64,000 nucleotides of DNA from Aequorivita todarodis (lineage in GTDB: Bacteria > Bacteroidota > Bacteroidia > Flavobacteriales > Flavobacteriaceae). The notes below the pieces were generated by a model. The model was given only the letters and a program-made list of their open reading frames with translations, searched no databases and had not been told where the DNA came from. The position numbers were made by a program, and so were the translations under genes. Where the stretch lies: positions 158,287-222,286 of the forward strand of contig NZ_JAQQTG010000002.1 in assembly GCF_028561335.1 (NCBI RefSeq). The letters are read 5' to 3'. Below, in pieces: positions 33,803-42,077 of the stretch (positions are counted from its first letter, which is position 1; each line of letters starts with the position of its first letter).

Positions 33803-34011
33803 TGAATTGCCCGGTTAAAATTTTCAGGACAATCATTAAATGCTTCTCTTGTTTTTTTTGCGCGTTCAATAAGTTCTTCCGTCAAAACAGTGTCCTTAAA
33901 ATCCGGATCGTTAAAATCTTCATCGTTTTTTGCCAAATACTGTAAGAATTCAGAAAATCCCTCAAAATGGGTTTTTTGCAATTTTCCATTTTTAATGGTT
34001 ATTGTTGTCAT
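33799..34011 (-). CDS. Antitoxin of the RelE/ParE-type pair
   Basis: 70 residues, acidic (NDEDFNDPDFKDTVLTEELIERAKKTREAF), encoded first and overlapping the toxin gene by 4 nt (ATGA). No HTH or ribbon-helix-helix is evident, so its DNA-binding mode is unclear. Assignment as antitoxin rests on size, charge and gene order. The pair lies between the BNR protein gene and tonB, with no signs of a larger mobile element. Confidence 0.75.
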   Translation of the reverse strand: MTTITIKNGKLQKTHFEGFSEFLQYLAKNDEDFNDPDFKDTVLTEELIERAKKTREAFNDCPENFNRAIQ

Positions 34012-34085
34012 AATTTGTGACTTTAAACTTTTATAAAGATAGTAAATTTTAAATTTTGAAGTGGTAGCGAAAAAGTACCGATTTT

Positions 34086-34919
34086 CTATTCAGAAAGACT
34101 GAATTTGTAGATAATCTTTCCAATCTGCTTTGCAGGTGCCTTATCGTCAGCATTGAATTTAGTTGCCAAAGCAGCACGTTTTGCGGGTTCGGTAAGACAT
34201 CGGGAATTGTTGGTGGTGCCGCGTACGCCGGGAGTGGCACTAATTACTTTTCCGCTTCGGTCAACTTCAATGCTCACAACCACGGTTCCGGCTTCGTTGC
34301 AATCCTGAATAAACTTTTCTTTATTTAAAGCTTTTCTTCCGCCGAGCAAATAATTGCCGTCTCCGTCCAATCCCTTTCCGGTGCCGTAATAACTATTCGC
34401 ATTGGGATCGCCATCTGGGCTACCTTTGTCTCCGGGATTGTTGTCGTTGCCCTCGCCTCCTTTTGCGGTGCCGTCACTTTTCGGGCCGTTCAAAATACTG
34501 GAAAGCGCATCTGTGGTGGATTTATCGGGTTTTGGGTCTGGTTTTTTGACCTCTTTTTTGGGTTGTTCTTTTACGGGAGTTTCCGTTTGCTGTTTTTTGG
34601 GTTTTTCTTTTTTAATTACCGGCGCATCTTCGTTATCCTGCGTTACCACTTCTTCTTTTTCCCGATAGCTATCGGGATCAGATTTTGGTTGTGAAACGGG
34701 CTGGGCAGTAGTTTTTTGAGGCGCCGATTGTATTTTTTCAGTGGGCTGAATGTTTCCACTTCCAGTTTCCGTTGTGCCAAAATTAACCGCTATGCCCTGC
34801 TCCAATGGCGGATCCAGATACTTCATTCCCACATAAAACAAAAGAATAAGAATGATTACATGCACGATTACCGTGATGATCATACTTTTTCTTTTATGTT
34901 CGGTATCTAATAAATTCAA
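34086..34919 (-). CDS. tonB: Energy transducer TonB
   Basis: 277 residues. One N-terminal membrane helix (about 12-33, IITVIVHVIILILLFYVGM), then a long periplasmic linker rich in Pro, Lys, Glu and Gln, a Gly/Asn/Asp-rich part (about 150-185) and a C-terminal TonB-type domain (VSIEVDRSGKVISATPGVRG...GKIIYKFSLSE). It transmits proton-motive force from ExbB/ExbD to outer-membrane receptors. The start is TTG at 34919, supported by the N-terminal TEHKRKS segment; this codon lies inside a heptad array. The linker segment SDPDSYREK is encoded by an inserted REP palindrome. Confidence 0.9.
   Translation of the reverse strand: MNLLDTEHKRKSMIITVIVHVIILILLFYVGMKYLDPPLEQGIAVNFGTTETGSGNIQPTEKIQSAPQKTTAQPVSQPKSDPDSYREKEEVVTQDNEDAPVIKKEKPKKQQTETPVKEQPKKEVKKPDPKPDKSTTDALSSILNGPKSDGTAKGGEGNDNNPGDKGSPDGDPNANSYYGTGKGLDGDGNYLLGGRKALNKEKFIQDCNEAGTVVVSIEVDRSGKVISATPGVRGTTNNSRCLTEPAKRAALATKFNADDKAPAKQIGKIIYKFSLSE
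34660..34677. repeat. REP palindrome inside tonB
   Basis: The perfect palindrome TCCCGATAGCTATCGGGA, the same as at 8679-8696, lies within the tonB reading frame and is exactly 18 nt (6 codons). It encodes D-P-D-S-Y-R-E in the flexible linker, so the frame and the protein are kept. Confidence 0.9.
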
Positions 34920-34987
34920 GATTTAAAATTTAAGATTCAAGATTCAAAGTTTGGGGTTTGGGGTTTGGGGTTTGGGGTTTCAGGTTA
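34918..34987. repeat. AAGATTn and GGGGTTT heptads at tonB start
   Basis: AAGATTT, AAAATTT, AAGATTC, AAGATTC, AAAGTTT, then four perfect GGGGTTT and CAGGTTA, an unbroken 7-nt period over 70 nt. The phase starts on the tonB start codon itself. This shows a change of word within one array without loss of period. Confidence 0.9.
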
Positions 34988-35051
34988 AAAATTGTGAAGT
35001 TTTTAAAATCAAAATACTTTCTTTTTTTAAAAAAACTATTTTCAAAATCTG

Positions 35052-35076
35052 GGCACGCGATAAATCGCGAGCCTAC
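35052..35076. repeat. Diverged copy of the 15412 palindrome
   Basis: GGCACGCGATAAATCGCGAG followed by CCTAC is a variant of the 28-nt palindrome at 15412-15439, located just after exbD. Confidence 0.7.
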
Positions 35077-35091
35077 TGGATACTGCAAACT

Positions 35092-35484
35092 TTAATTAGG
35101 CCTCACGGCAAGTACTACTTTGAAGTCGTTTCTATTTGCAATATCCATCACGAAAACAGCATCTTCAATAGGTACGCCCTCTTCGGCACGAAGAATCACC
35201 GTAGGTTCTTCCTCCCCTGCGAGTGCTTTTTTTAGTTCGCTTTCAATGCTGTATTCACTAACGCGTTCCTTATTTACGTAATAGGCGCCATCTTTGGAAA
35301 TGCTCACCGATGCTTTCTGCACATTGCTGGTTTTCCCTTTTGCCTTCGGAAGTATCAAATCCAGGGCATCCGGTGTAATCGCTGGCGAAGTTAACAGGAA
35401 AAACACCAACAACAGAAAAACAATATCTGTCATGGAACTCATGCTGAATTCGGCACTTACTTTATTTCTTCCTCTTAGATTCAT
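35092..35484 (-). CDS. exbD: Biopolymer transport protein ExbD
   Basis: 130 residues with one membrane helix (about 18-38, MTDIVFLLLVFFLLTSP with the essential Asp20-type residue) and a periplasmic domain ending VFVMDIANRNDFKVVLAVRPN. It forms the proton-driven motor with ExbB. Its ATG overlaps the exbB stop (TAATG), and tonB follows about 170 nt downstream behind repeats. Confidence 0.93.
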   Translation of the reverse strand: MNLRGRNKVSAEFSMSSMTDIVFLLLVFFLLTSPAITPDALDLILPKAKGKTSNVQKASVSISKDGAYYVNKERVSEYSIESELKKALAGEEEPTVILRAEEGVPIEDAVFVMDIANRNDFKVVLAVRPN

Positions 35485-36182
35485 TAAGCAGGCTCATTTA
35501 ACATGTCAAGAAAATCTACTGCTGTGGCTTCCATTTGGTGCACCACTTTATCGGTACGCACCACCAAATGGTTGTAGCCCATATAGGCAATAATACCCAC
35601 GATCAATCCTGCAACGGTTGTGGTCATTGCGGTATAAATACCTTCGGCAAGGCTTCCCATCTCAGCTTGTCCGCTACTGGTGGCCAATTGGTGAAAAGCC
35701 AAAACCATCCCGATTACCGTTCCCAAGAAACCGATCATAGGCGCTGCCCCGGCAATTGTAGCCAAAACGCTTACGTTTTTTTCAAGTTTATAAACTTCGA
35801 GGCGACCGGCGTTTTCAATGGCCGTATTTATATCTTCCAAAGGGCTCCCAATTCTGGAAATTCCCTTTTCCGTTAAATGCGATACCGGCGTATTGTTTTG
35901 GGCGCAAAGTACTTTGGCGGCTTGGATATTGCCTTTGGCCACATGGTCGCGAATTTGGTTCATAAAGTTCCCGTCCATTTTGGAGGCCGCTTTTATGGCG
36001 AAAAGCCGTTCAAAATAAATATATACTGCCACAAAAAGAAGCACAAAAAGTACCGCGATAATTATTTGGCCGGCAACGCCTCCGGTCAATAAAAGATCCA
36101 TGATGGAAAGGGTTTTCTCCTGGGCAACTGGTTCAAGATCTTGCGCAACTTCAGCGCCCTCTTGAATAAAGAAGTTTAACAT
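35484..36182 (-). CDS. exbB: MotA/TolQ/ExbB proton channel protein
   Basis: 232 residues with three membrane helices. The conserved region is ATIAGAAPMIGFLGTVIGMVLAFHQLA followed by GIYTAMTTTVAGLIVGIIAYM, the ExbB/TolQ channel signature. It anchors ExbD and TonB and conducts protons. The extended acidic N-terminus (EGAEVAQDLEPVAQEKTLS) is typical of flavobacterial ExbB. First gene of the exbB-exbD-tonB group on the minus strand. Confidence 0.93.
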   Translation of the reverse strand: MLNFFIQEGAEVAQDLEPVAQEKTLSIMDLLLTGGVAGQIIIAVLFVLLFVAVYIYFERLFAIKAASKMDGNFMNQIRDHVAKGNIQAAKVLCAQNNTPVSHLTEKGISRIGSPLEDINTAIENAGRLEVYKLEKNVSVLATIAGAAPMIGFLGTVIGMVLAFHQLATSSGQAEMGSLAEGIYTAMTTTVAGLIVGIIAYMGYNHLVVRTDKVVHQMEATAVDFLDMLNEPA

Positions 36183-36230
36183 AAAAAAGGTTTTGTTTTA
36201 GTGAATAACGAAATTAGGTTTCAGAAATTG

Positions 36231-37610
36231 TTATGCATTGTGAAATAGCACTCTTTCAATAAAAAGAAATACCCCAGCCCCGGCAATAAAACCGATAAAG
36301 GCAAGCCAGGCTATCTTTTTAAGATACCAGATAAAGTCTATTCGCTCCATTCCCATGGCGGCCACACCAGCGGCTGAACCGATGATGAGCATACTTCCAC
36401 CCGTTCCGGCAGAATAGGCAATGAAATGCCACAGGACGGAATCAATCGGCAAATCGTACATTCCCATAGAAGCCGCAACCAGTGGCACGTTGTCTATTAT
36501 GGCAGATAAAATACCAAGTAAAATAACCACGACATCCTGATTTGGAATAGCACTTTGCAACACTTCGGCAAGATAGCGGAGGGTTCCTACTTCTTCCCCA
36601 TTAACCACACCATATACAAGGCTTTCAAGCCCTGCAACGGCCATTAAAATTCCGAGGAAGAAAAGAATACTTGAAATTTCAATACGCGACAAAGCTTTAT
36701 GTGCAGAATACAGATGCCTTCTTTCCTTGCTGAAATCTTCCTCTGGGTGAATATATTCTGAAACCAACCACACCACGCCCAATGCAAGCATCATACCCAT
36801 ATAGGGCGGCAAATGGGTCAAGGTTTTAAACACGGGAACGGAAACAATCATACCAAGCCCCAGAAAAAGCATGGTTTTACTGCTTAAAAGCGCTTCCTCT
36901 TCTTTATCTTCACGGGCATCAACATCAATATTTCCGCGGAAAGCGGGCATGTAGCTCGCAATAACAAACGGTAGGGCAAAACACACAATAGAAGGGATAA
37001 CCACATATTCTATTAAACCAGCGGCAGATACTTTTTTGGCTATCCACAACATGGTTGTTGTTACATCGCCAATGGGAGACCATGCCCCGCCGGCATTTGC
37101 GGCAATAACCACCATAGCGGCGTACCAAAGCCTATCTTCCCTTCTGTGAATCAACTTTCTTAAAAGTGTGATCAATACGATGGTTGCGGTAAGGTTATCA
37201 ATAATTGCGGAAAGGAAGAACGCCAGTATCCCGATAATCCACAAAAGCTTTCTTTTGCTCTTGGTCTTAACAGCACTTTTCAATACTTCAAAGCCACGAT
37301 GAAGATCGATAATCTCAACGATGGTCATCGCTCCAATTAGGAAAATAAGGATTTCGGCGGTTTTTCCCAAATGGTGAAGCAACGTGCCCTCAAAACCCTC
37401 CATGGCGTGTTCACCGCCACTCAAAAAATTAAATGCCTGTTCCTCGGTATTGATTACATCAAACCAACCACTTGTGAAACCTATGGCCAAAACCGCCCAA
37501 ATCAAGGAGGCCATGATAAGCGCAGGAACGGTTTTATCTAGTTTTAATGGGTGCTCCAGCGTTATGGAAAGATACCCGATTACGAAAATTAAAATGATTA
37601 TTGATGCCAT
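36231..37610 (-). CDS. nhaD: Sodium:proton antiporter NhaD
   Basis: 459 residues, about 12 membrane helices. Conserved ion-transporter-superfamily segments are present (FFLSAIIDNLTATIVLITLLRK, ANAGGAWSPIGDVTTTMLWI, LSAIIDNVPLVAASMG, GTGGSMLIIGSAAGVAAMG). NhaD exports Na+ (and Li+) in exchange for H+, which fits a marine or saline habitat. It starts 21 nt after the gdh stop, so the two probably share a transcript. The exbB gene follows after 48 nt. Confidence 0.92.
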   Translation of the reverse strand: MASIIILIFVIGYLSITLEHPLKLDKTVPALIMASLIWAVLAIGFTSGWFDVINTEEQAFNFLSGGEHAMEGFEGTLLHHLGKTAEILIFLIGAMTIVEIIDLHRGFEVLKSAVKTKSKRKLLWIIGILAFFLSAIIDNLTATIVLITLLRKLIHRREDRLWYAAMVVIAANAGGAWSPIGDVTTTMLWIAKKVSAAGLIEYVVIPSIVCFALPFVIASYMPAFRGNIDVDAREDKEEEALLSSKTMLFLGLGMIVSVPVFKTLTHLPPYMGMMLALGVVWLVSEYIHPEEDFSKERRHLYSAHKALSRIEISSILFFLGILMAVAGLESLVYGVVNGEEVGTLRYLAEVLQSAIPNQDVVVILLGILSAIIDNVPLVAASMGMYDLPIDSVLWHFIAYSAGTGGSMLIIGSAAGVAAMGMERIDFIWYLKKIAWLAFIGFIAGAGVFLFIERVLFHNA

Positions 37611-37631
37611 ACTATAGTTGATTACAGTTAA

Positions 37632-38858
37632 TTATATTAATTGTTTCAGTGCAATTTCAAAAGCGGTTTTACTGATGTTTCTCTTGGTACTGTTGTTATC
37701 AAATGTATTTTGGATCGCATTTTTGATGGTAATGGAAGTATCGTTGAAAATGGCCTCATCCGTCATTTGTACTTTGCGTTCCATAAAATAGGCAAAAACG
37801 CGCGCCATCCCGCAGTTGCTCACAAAATCCGGTATCAAACTAACGCGCTCATCGGTATATTCCATTATGGGGCCGAAGAAAATTTCCTTATCGGCAAATG
37901 GTACGTTTGCGCCACAGCTTATAACCTCTAAACCTGTCTCAATCATTTCAGAAATCTGCTCCTTTGTAATCAAGCGCGAAGCGGCACAGGGCGCGAATAT
38001 CTCCGTTTCCAATTTCCAGATTTTTTCGTTTATCTCATCAAAAGGAATCATGTTCTCGGCAACTAAAGTGTTCCCGTTTTTCTTAAGAAACAATCGTTTT
38101 ATTTCCTCAAAGGAAAAACCTTCCTTGTTTATTATTCCACCATCGCGGTCAATAATACCAACAACCTTGGCTCCCATTTGCGAAAGATAATAGGCCGCAG
38201 CGGCACCCACGTTTCCAAAACCTTGCACAATGGCGCGTTTTCCTTTTACGTTTCCGCCGTAAATATCGTAATAATGGCGAACAGCCTCGGCAACGCCATA
38301 GCCTGTGATCATATCGGCGACGGTATATTTCCGGGAAACATCGGGTGAGAAATTTACGTTCTCCAACACTTTTATGACCCCTTGGCGCAACTGGCCAATT
38401 CTGTTGATTTTATCGGCTTCCGTTGGCGAAAAATGGCCATTGAAAACCCCTTCCTGCGGGTGCCAAACGCCACTCTGCTCGGTCATGGGGATCACTTCGT
38501 GGATTTCATCAACGTTTAAATCGCCACCCGTGCCATAATACGCTTTCAATAAAGGTGAAACGGCTTTAAACCAACGTTCCAAAACCCCTTTTTTTCGCGG
38601 GTCTGACGGGTCAAAGTTGATACCGCTTTTGGCCCCACCAATTGCCGGCCCGGCCACGGTAAATTTCACTTCCATTGTTTTGGCGAGCGAGAGCACCTCA
38701 TTGGCATCAAGCCCTTTTCGCATACGCGTTCCGCCCCCCGCAGCACCACCGCGCAGGGAGTTGATGACTGTCCAGCCTTCGGCCTCGGTTTCGGGATCAT
38801 TCCAATGAAAAACTATTTCGGGATCTTTTTCTTCGTACTTTTTGAGTAATTCCTTCAT
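37632..38858 (-). CDS. Glu/Leu/Phe/Val dehydrogenase
   Basis: 408 residues from the ATG at 38858 (MKELLKKYEEKDPEIVFHW). The frame is open 77 codons further upstream, but those codons run through a REP-like element and are not protein-like. The catalytic Lys is in IGGAKSGINFDPSDP, the glycine-rich NAD loop is VQGFGNVGAAAAYYLSQMG, and CAASRLITKEQ is present. It is an amino-acid dehydrogenase; the exact substrate (Glu or Leu/Val) cannot be told from the sequence. Followed by nhaD. Confidence 0.92.
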   Translation of the reverse strand: MKELLKKYEEKDPEIVFHWNDPETEAEGWTVINSLRGGAAGGGTRMRKGLDANEVLSLAKTMEVKFTVAGPAIGGAKSGINFDPSDPRKKGVLERWFKAVSPLLKAYYGTGGDLNVDEIHEVIPMTEQSGVWHPQEGVFNGHFSPTEADKINRIGQLRQGVIKVLENVNFSPDVSRKYTVADMITGYGVAEAVRHYYDIYGGNVKGKRAIVQGFGNVGAAAAYYLSQMGAKVVGIIDRDGGIINKEGFSFEEIKRLFLKKNGNTLVAENMIPFDEINEKIWKLETEIFAPCAASRLITKEQISEMIETGLEVISCGANVPFADKEIFFGPIMEYTDERVSLIPDFVSNCGMARVFAYFMERKVQMTDEAIFNDTSITIKNAIQNTFDNNSTKRNISKTAFEIALKQLI

Positions 38859-39008
38859 TAAATGTGGAGAGTTAAGGCACTGCTTCGCTAAGCTCCGTAG
38901 TGTGAGGACAAATATAAAAAACTTGTGAGGGGTTTGTATTTTTTTTGGATAAAATTTAAGGAGCCATTTTCTCGAAGGAATATTTTGGATTGAACGGATG
39001 CTTACCCA

Positions 39009-39045
39009 CCCCGCCCTCCGGGCACCCCTCCCTTTCAGGGCGGGG
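39009..39045. repeat. CCCCGCCCT...AGGGCGGGG REP-like hairpin
   Basis: 9-nt perfect arms (39009-39017, 39037-39045) around a 19-nt spacer, with CCCTCC words in it. It resembles a widespread repeat type of Bacteroidota spacers and creates the false upstream extension of the gdh frame. Confidence 0.7.
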
Positions 39046-39103
39046 AACGTTTTTAATCTAAACTTACCTTGAGGAAGTAACACGAACAAAAAAAATCCAG
39101 AAC

Positions 39104-39135
39104 AAAAAATCCTCCAAAAATTACTTTTGAAGGAT
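39104..39135 (-). terminator. Terminator of the small lipoprotein gene
   Basis: ATCCTCCAAAA (39109-39119) and TTTTGAAGGAT (39125-39135) form a near-perfect stem; on the minus strand it is followed by TTTTTT. It lies 27 nt after the lipoprotein stop. Confidence 0.75.
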
Positions 39136-39162
39136 GCTATAAAATAGATTATTTAAAATTAG

Positions 39163-39588
39163 TTACTCGGGCAACTTCACATATCTTTCTGCACATATCT
39201 CGTCGCAGCCCGTGCTTCCGTCAGCAACAATAAATGACAATAAAAGTTTTCCTTCTTCAAAAGTGAAGGCATATTGAATGAGGTTGCCGTTATCGCATAC
39301 CAATGAAATAATATCCATATTAAAGTTCTGTGACGAGTCTTCCGTAATTGCATAAGTTCCCGACGCACATTCTATTGAGCTATCTAAAACTTCAAAAGTA
39401 TCGTCATTTTTAAAAATAATGGTTTGCCCATTTTCAATGGGGGTCACATACCTGTTGGCTCCATCGCTTCCAATCAAAGCCTCTGCTTTCCAATTTCCAG
39501 TTATGGAATTTTCTTCTTCTGTTTTATCACTTTTGCTACAGCCAAATAGCACAACACCAAGCACCAAAATATATAATAGCTTTTTCAT
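39163..39588 (-). CDS. Small lipoprotein, lipocalin-like
   Basis: 141 residues from the ATG at 39588; the frame is open upstream but the signal peptide begins here (MKKLLYILVLGVVLFGC, lipid Cys17). The mature protein contains SITGNWKAEALIG near its start and a beta-rich remainder with GQTIIFKNDDTFEVLDSS, which is the pattern of flavobacterial lipocalin-like lipoproteins. Four further cysteines (SIECASG, LVCDN, GCDEICAE) may form disulfides. Ligand unknown. Confidence 0.8.
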   Translation of the reverse strand: MKKLLYILVLGVVLFGCSKSDKTEEENSITGNWKAEALIGSDGANRYVTPIENGQTIIFKNDDTFEVLDSSIECASGTYAITEDSSQNFNMDIISLVCDNGNLIQYAFTFEEGKLLLSFIVADGSTGCDEICAERYVKLPE

Positions 39589-39674
39589 AATTTTTGAGAA
39601 TTTATTTATTAGGAATACTAAAATAAAAAAAAACAAATAAGTCCGATAAAAAGGGTGGAAATATCTCGAAAAAA

Positions 39675-40733
39675 TTAATAATAAATTTTCCCCGAAGAAT
39701 GATCCTCCAACGCCCCAGTTACACTCGCCAAACAATTTACCTCGTCGCGCAATTTCAACACACCCAAAAGTCCAAAAATAAGCGCTTCCTTATATTCCAC
39801 AATTTCTGGGGAAGGAATAATAACCTCAACCGGAGCGCAATTTTTCAGCCTTTCAATCAAAAAAGAATTGTATGCGCCACCGCCGGTTATCAATACGGAA
39901 GCATTATCTGAAAATTGATTGGCAAGCTGCAGGGCAATATGTTCCGTAAACGTCCGCAAAATAGCTTCGGAAGAAATTCCGGAAGCGTCCAACAGTGGGA
40001 AGATTTGCGCTTTTACCCATTCCAAACCCAAGGATTTAGGCGGTTCTTCCGCATAAAAAGAAAGCGAGTTCAATTTTTGAAGCAATTCTTCATTCACTTT
40101 ACCCGAAGCGGCCAGTTTTCCGTCTTCGTCAAAATCCTGCCCGAGTTTTTCGGCGTAATTGTTTAAAACGATATTCACCGGACAAATATCAAAAGCAATC
40201 CGTTCGCCATTTTTTTCAAAAGAACAATTCGCAAAACCGCCCAAATTCAAACAATAATCGTATTCCGGAAACAGCAAGCGATCGCCAATGGGCACCAGCG
40301 GCGCGCCCTGTCCGCCCAACTCCACATCCTGCACCCGAAAGTCGCAAACCACGGTTTGCCCGAGCATTTTTGAAATGCGCGGCAGATTGCCAATTTGGTA
40401 GGTCAATCCTTTTTCGGGGCGGTGCAAAATGGTGTGGCCGTGACTACAGATTGTGTCAATTTCAAGAATGTTGTATTTTCTTATAAATTTTGAAATTTCT
40501 TCGGAAAGTTTTTCGGTGTATTTAAAATCGAGCCGCTCCAGTTTTTCTTCGGAATAGTTGATGGCTTCGCGAAGTTCATCTTTCCAAAAAGAGGAATAGG
40601 GAACGGTTTCGGCAGCGAGGATTTCAAACTTCCATTTTGCTTCGGAATACGTAAAAACAATTTCCGCCAAATCAATCCCATCCAGCGAAGTGCCGCTCAT
40701 TACGCCAACAATATGATATTTCTGTTTTTTCAA
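39675..40733 (-). CDS. anmK: Anhydro-N-acetylmuramic acid kinase
   Basis: 352 residues. ATP-binding motifs are GVMSGTSLDGIDLA at the N-terminus and VLITGGGAYNSFLIERL near the C-terminus; VVCDFRVQDVELGGQGAPLVP contains the catalytic Asp region. The enzyme phosphorylates and cleaves 1,6-anhydroMurNAc in cell-wall recycling. It is divergent from the acyl-CoA dehydrogenase across a repeat-filled 195-nt spacer. Confidence 0.94.
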   Translation of the reverse strand: MKKQKYHIVGVMSGTSLDGIDLAEIVFTYSEAKWKFEILAAETVPYSSFWKDELREAINYSEEKLERLDFKYTEKLSEEISKFIRKYNILEIDTICSHGHTILHRPEKGLTYQIGNLPRISKMLGQTVVCDFRVQDVELGGQGAPLVPIGDRLLFPEYDYCLNLGGFANCSFEKNGERIAFDICPVNIVLNNYAEKLGQDFDEDGKLAASGKVNEELLQKLNSLSFYAEEPPKSLGLEWVKAQIFPLLDASGISSEAILRTFTEHIALQLANQFSDNASVLITGGGAYNSFLIERLKNCAPVEVIIPSPEIVEYKEALIFGLLGVLKLRDEVNCLASVTGALEDHSSGKIYY

Positions 40734-40777
40734 ATAATTTTAATTTACAGATATGAAAGATACATTTGAAAAGCTTG

Positions 40778-40867
40778 AAATCCCAAATTACAAGCACCAA
40801 ATTCCAAAACATTTTTTTTTTGGAATTTGGAATTTGAGATTTGGTGCTTAAATGTTATTTGGGATTT
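40778..40867. repeat. Inverted heptad arms between anmK and acyl-CoA dehydrogenase
   Basis: The left arm is AAATCCC, AAATTAC, AAGCACC, AAATTCC (40778-40805). The right arm is TTTGGAA, TTTGGAA, TTTGAGA, TTTGGTG, CTTAAAT, GTTATTT, GGGATTT (40819-40867). Each is in 7-nt steps, and TTTGGTGCTT and TTTGGGATTT of the right arm match the reverse complement of the left. It occupies a divergent promoter region, so it is not simply a terminator. Confidence 0.88.
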
Positions 40868-40890
40868 GCTTTATTTTTAAAGTACATTTG
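40858..40890 (+). promoter_or_regulatory. Promoter of acyl-CoA dehydrogenase
   Basis: TTTG (40858-40861), 21 nt, TACATTTG (40883-40890) fit the Bacteroidota consensus. The -33 TTTG is formed by the last words of the heptad array. Confidence 0.6.
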
Positions 40891-40928
40891 CAATTCTTTA
40901 AAACGAACTTTTCTCAAAAATAAAGCCT

Positions 40929-42071
40929 ATGGATTTCAACCTATCCGAAGAACAAATGATGATCCGCGATGCCGCTCGCGATTTTGCCCGCACCGAATTG
41001 CTTCCGGGCGTTATAGAGCGCGATAACCTGCAAAAATTCCCGACGGAACAAGTCAAAAAAATGGGCGAGCTCGGTTTCCTCGGAATGATGGTGGATCCAA
41101 AATACGGCGGGGGCGGAATGGATACCGTTAGTTACGTTTTGGTAATGGAAGAACTCAGCAAAATAGATGCTTCCTGCTCTGTAATTGTTTCCGTAAATAA
41201 TTCCTTGGTTTGTTACGGCCTTGAAAAATATGGCTCCGAAGACCAAAAACAAAAATATCTTACAAAACTGGCCATGGGCGAAAAGCTGGGTGCCTTCTGC
41301 CTTAGCGAGCCGGAAGCGGGTAGCGATGCCACTTCGCAAAAAACTACCGCAATTGACAAAGGCGACCATTACATTTTGAATGGCACCAAAAACTGGATCA
41401 CCAACGGGGGGACCGCAGATTATTATTTGGTAATCGCGCAAACCGATAGAGAGAAAAAACACAAGGGCATCAATGCTTTTATTATTGAAAAAGGCTGGGA
41501 AGGTTTTGAAATTGGCCCCAAGGAAGACAAACTCGGCATCCGCGGAAGCGATACGCATTCGTTGATTTTTAACGATGTGAAAGTTCCAAAGGAAAACCGA
41601 ATTGGGGAAGATGGTTTCGGCTTTACATTTGCGATGAAAACCCTTTCCGGAGGACGCATTGGGATTGCCGCCCAAGCTTTGGGGATTGCCGCCGGAGCTT
41701 ATGATTTGGCTCGTGAATATTCCAAGGTGCGAAAAGCTTTTGGCACCGAAATTTGCAACCATCAGGCCATCGCCTTTAAACTCGCCGATATGTACACCAG
41801 CATTGAAGCTGCGCGCCATTTGGTGATGAAAGCGGCTTGGGACAAAGACCAAGGCAACAATTACGATATGAGTGGCGCCATGGCAAAATTATACGCCAGC
41901 CAAGTAGCTATGGATGTTTCTGTGGAAGCGGTCCAGGTTCACGGCGGAAATGGTTATGTGAAGGAATATCACGTAGAACGCTTGATGCGCGATGCGAAGA
42001 TCACACAGATTTACGAAGGAACCTCTGAAATACAGAAGATTGTTATTTCTAGGGGGCTTTTGAGGGATTGA
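40929..42071 (+). CDS. Acyl-CoA dehydrogenase
   Basis: 380 residues, the standard length of short-chain acyl-CoA dehydrogenases. FAD and substrate motifs: GAFCLSEPEAGSDA, LNGTKNWITNGGTADYY, LSGGRIGIAAQALGIAAGAY, and VHGGNGYVKEYHVERLMRDAK. The catalytic base is the Glu in IYEGTSEIQK. It oxidises acyl-CoA to enoyl-CoA and passes electrons to ETF. Butyryl- or short-branched-chain substrates are likely by length but not certain. A perfect heptad array follows 6 nt after the stop. Confidence 0.94.
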   Translation: MDFNLSEEQMMIRDAARDFARTELLPGVIERDNLQKFPTEQVKKMGELGFLGMMVDPKYGGGGMDTVSYVLVMEELSKIDASCSVIVSVNNSLVCYGLEKYGSEDQKQKYLTKLAMGEKLGAFCLSEPEAGSDATSQKTTAIDKGDHYILNGTKNWITNGGTADYYLVIAQTDREKKHKGINAFIIEKGWEGFEIGPKEDKLGIRGSDTHSLIFNDVKVPKENRIGEDGFGFTFAMKTLSGGRIGIAAQALGIAAGAYDLAREYSKVRKAFGTEICNHQAIAFKLADMYTSIEAARHLVMKAAWDKDQGNNYDMSGAMAKLYASQVAMDVSVEAVQVHGGNGYVKEYHVERLMRDAKITQIYEGTSEIQKIVISRGLLRD

Positions 42072-42077
42072 TAGGCT

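Larger units (their letters stand above)
38859..39162. other. Gene-free spacer upstream of gdh (about 300 nt)
   Basis: No gene recognised. It holds the GC-rich palindrome at 39009-39045 and the terminator hairpin at 39104-39135; the rest is A+T-rich and must include the gdh promoter, which I could not place with confidence. Confidence 0.6.

Noticed and set aside
33566..34011. Genomic island around the toxin-antitoxin pair
   Set aside because: No integrase, transposase or flanking repeats; neighbours are core genes.
38859..39089. 77-codon N-terminal extension of the Glu/Leu dehydrogenase
   Set aside because: It runs through the CCCCGCCCT hairpin and A+T-rich spacer; the enzyme family begins at MKELLKKYEEKDPE.
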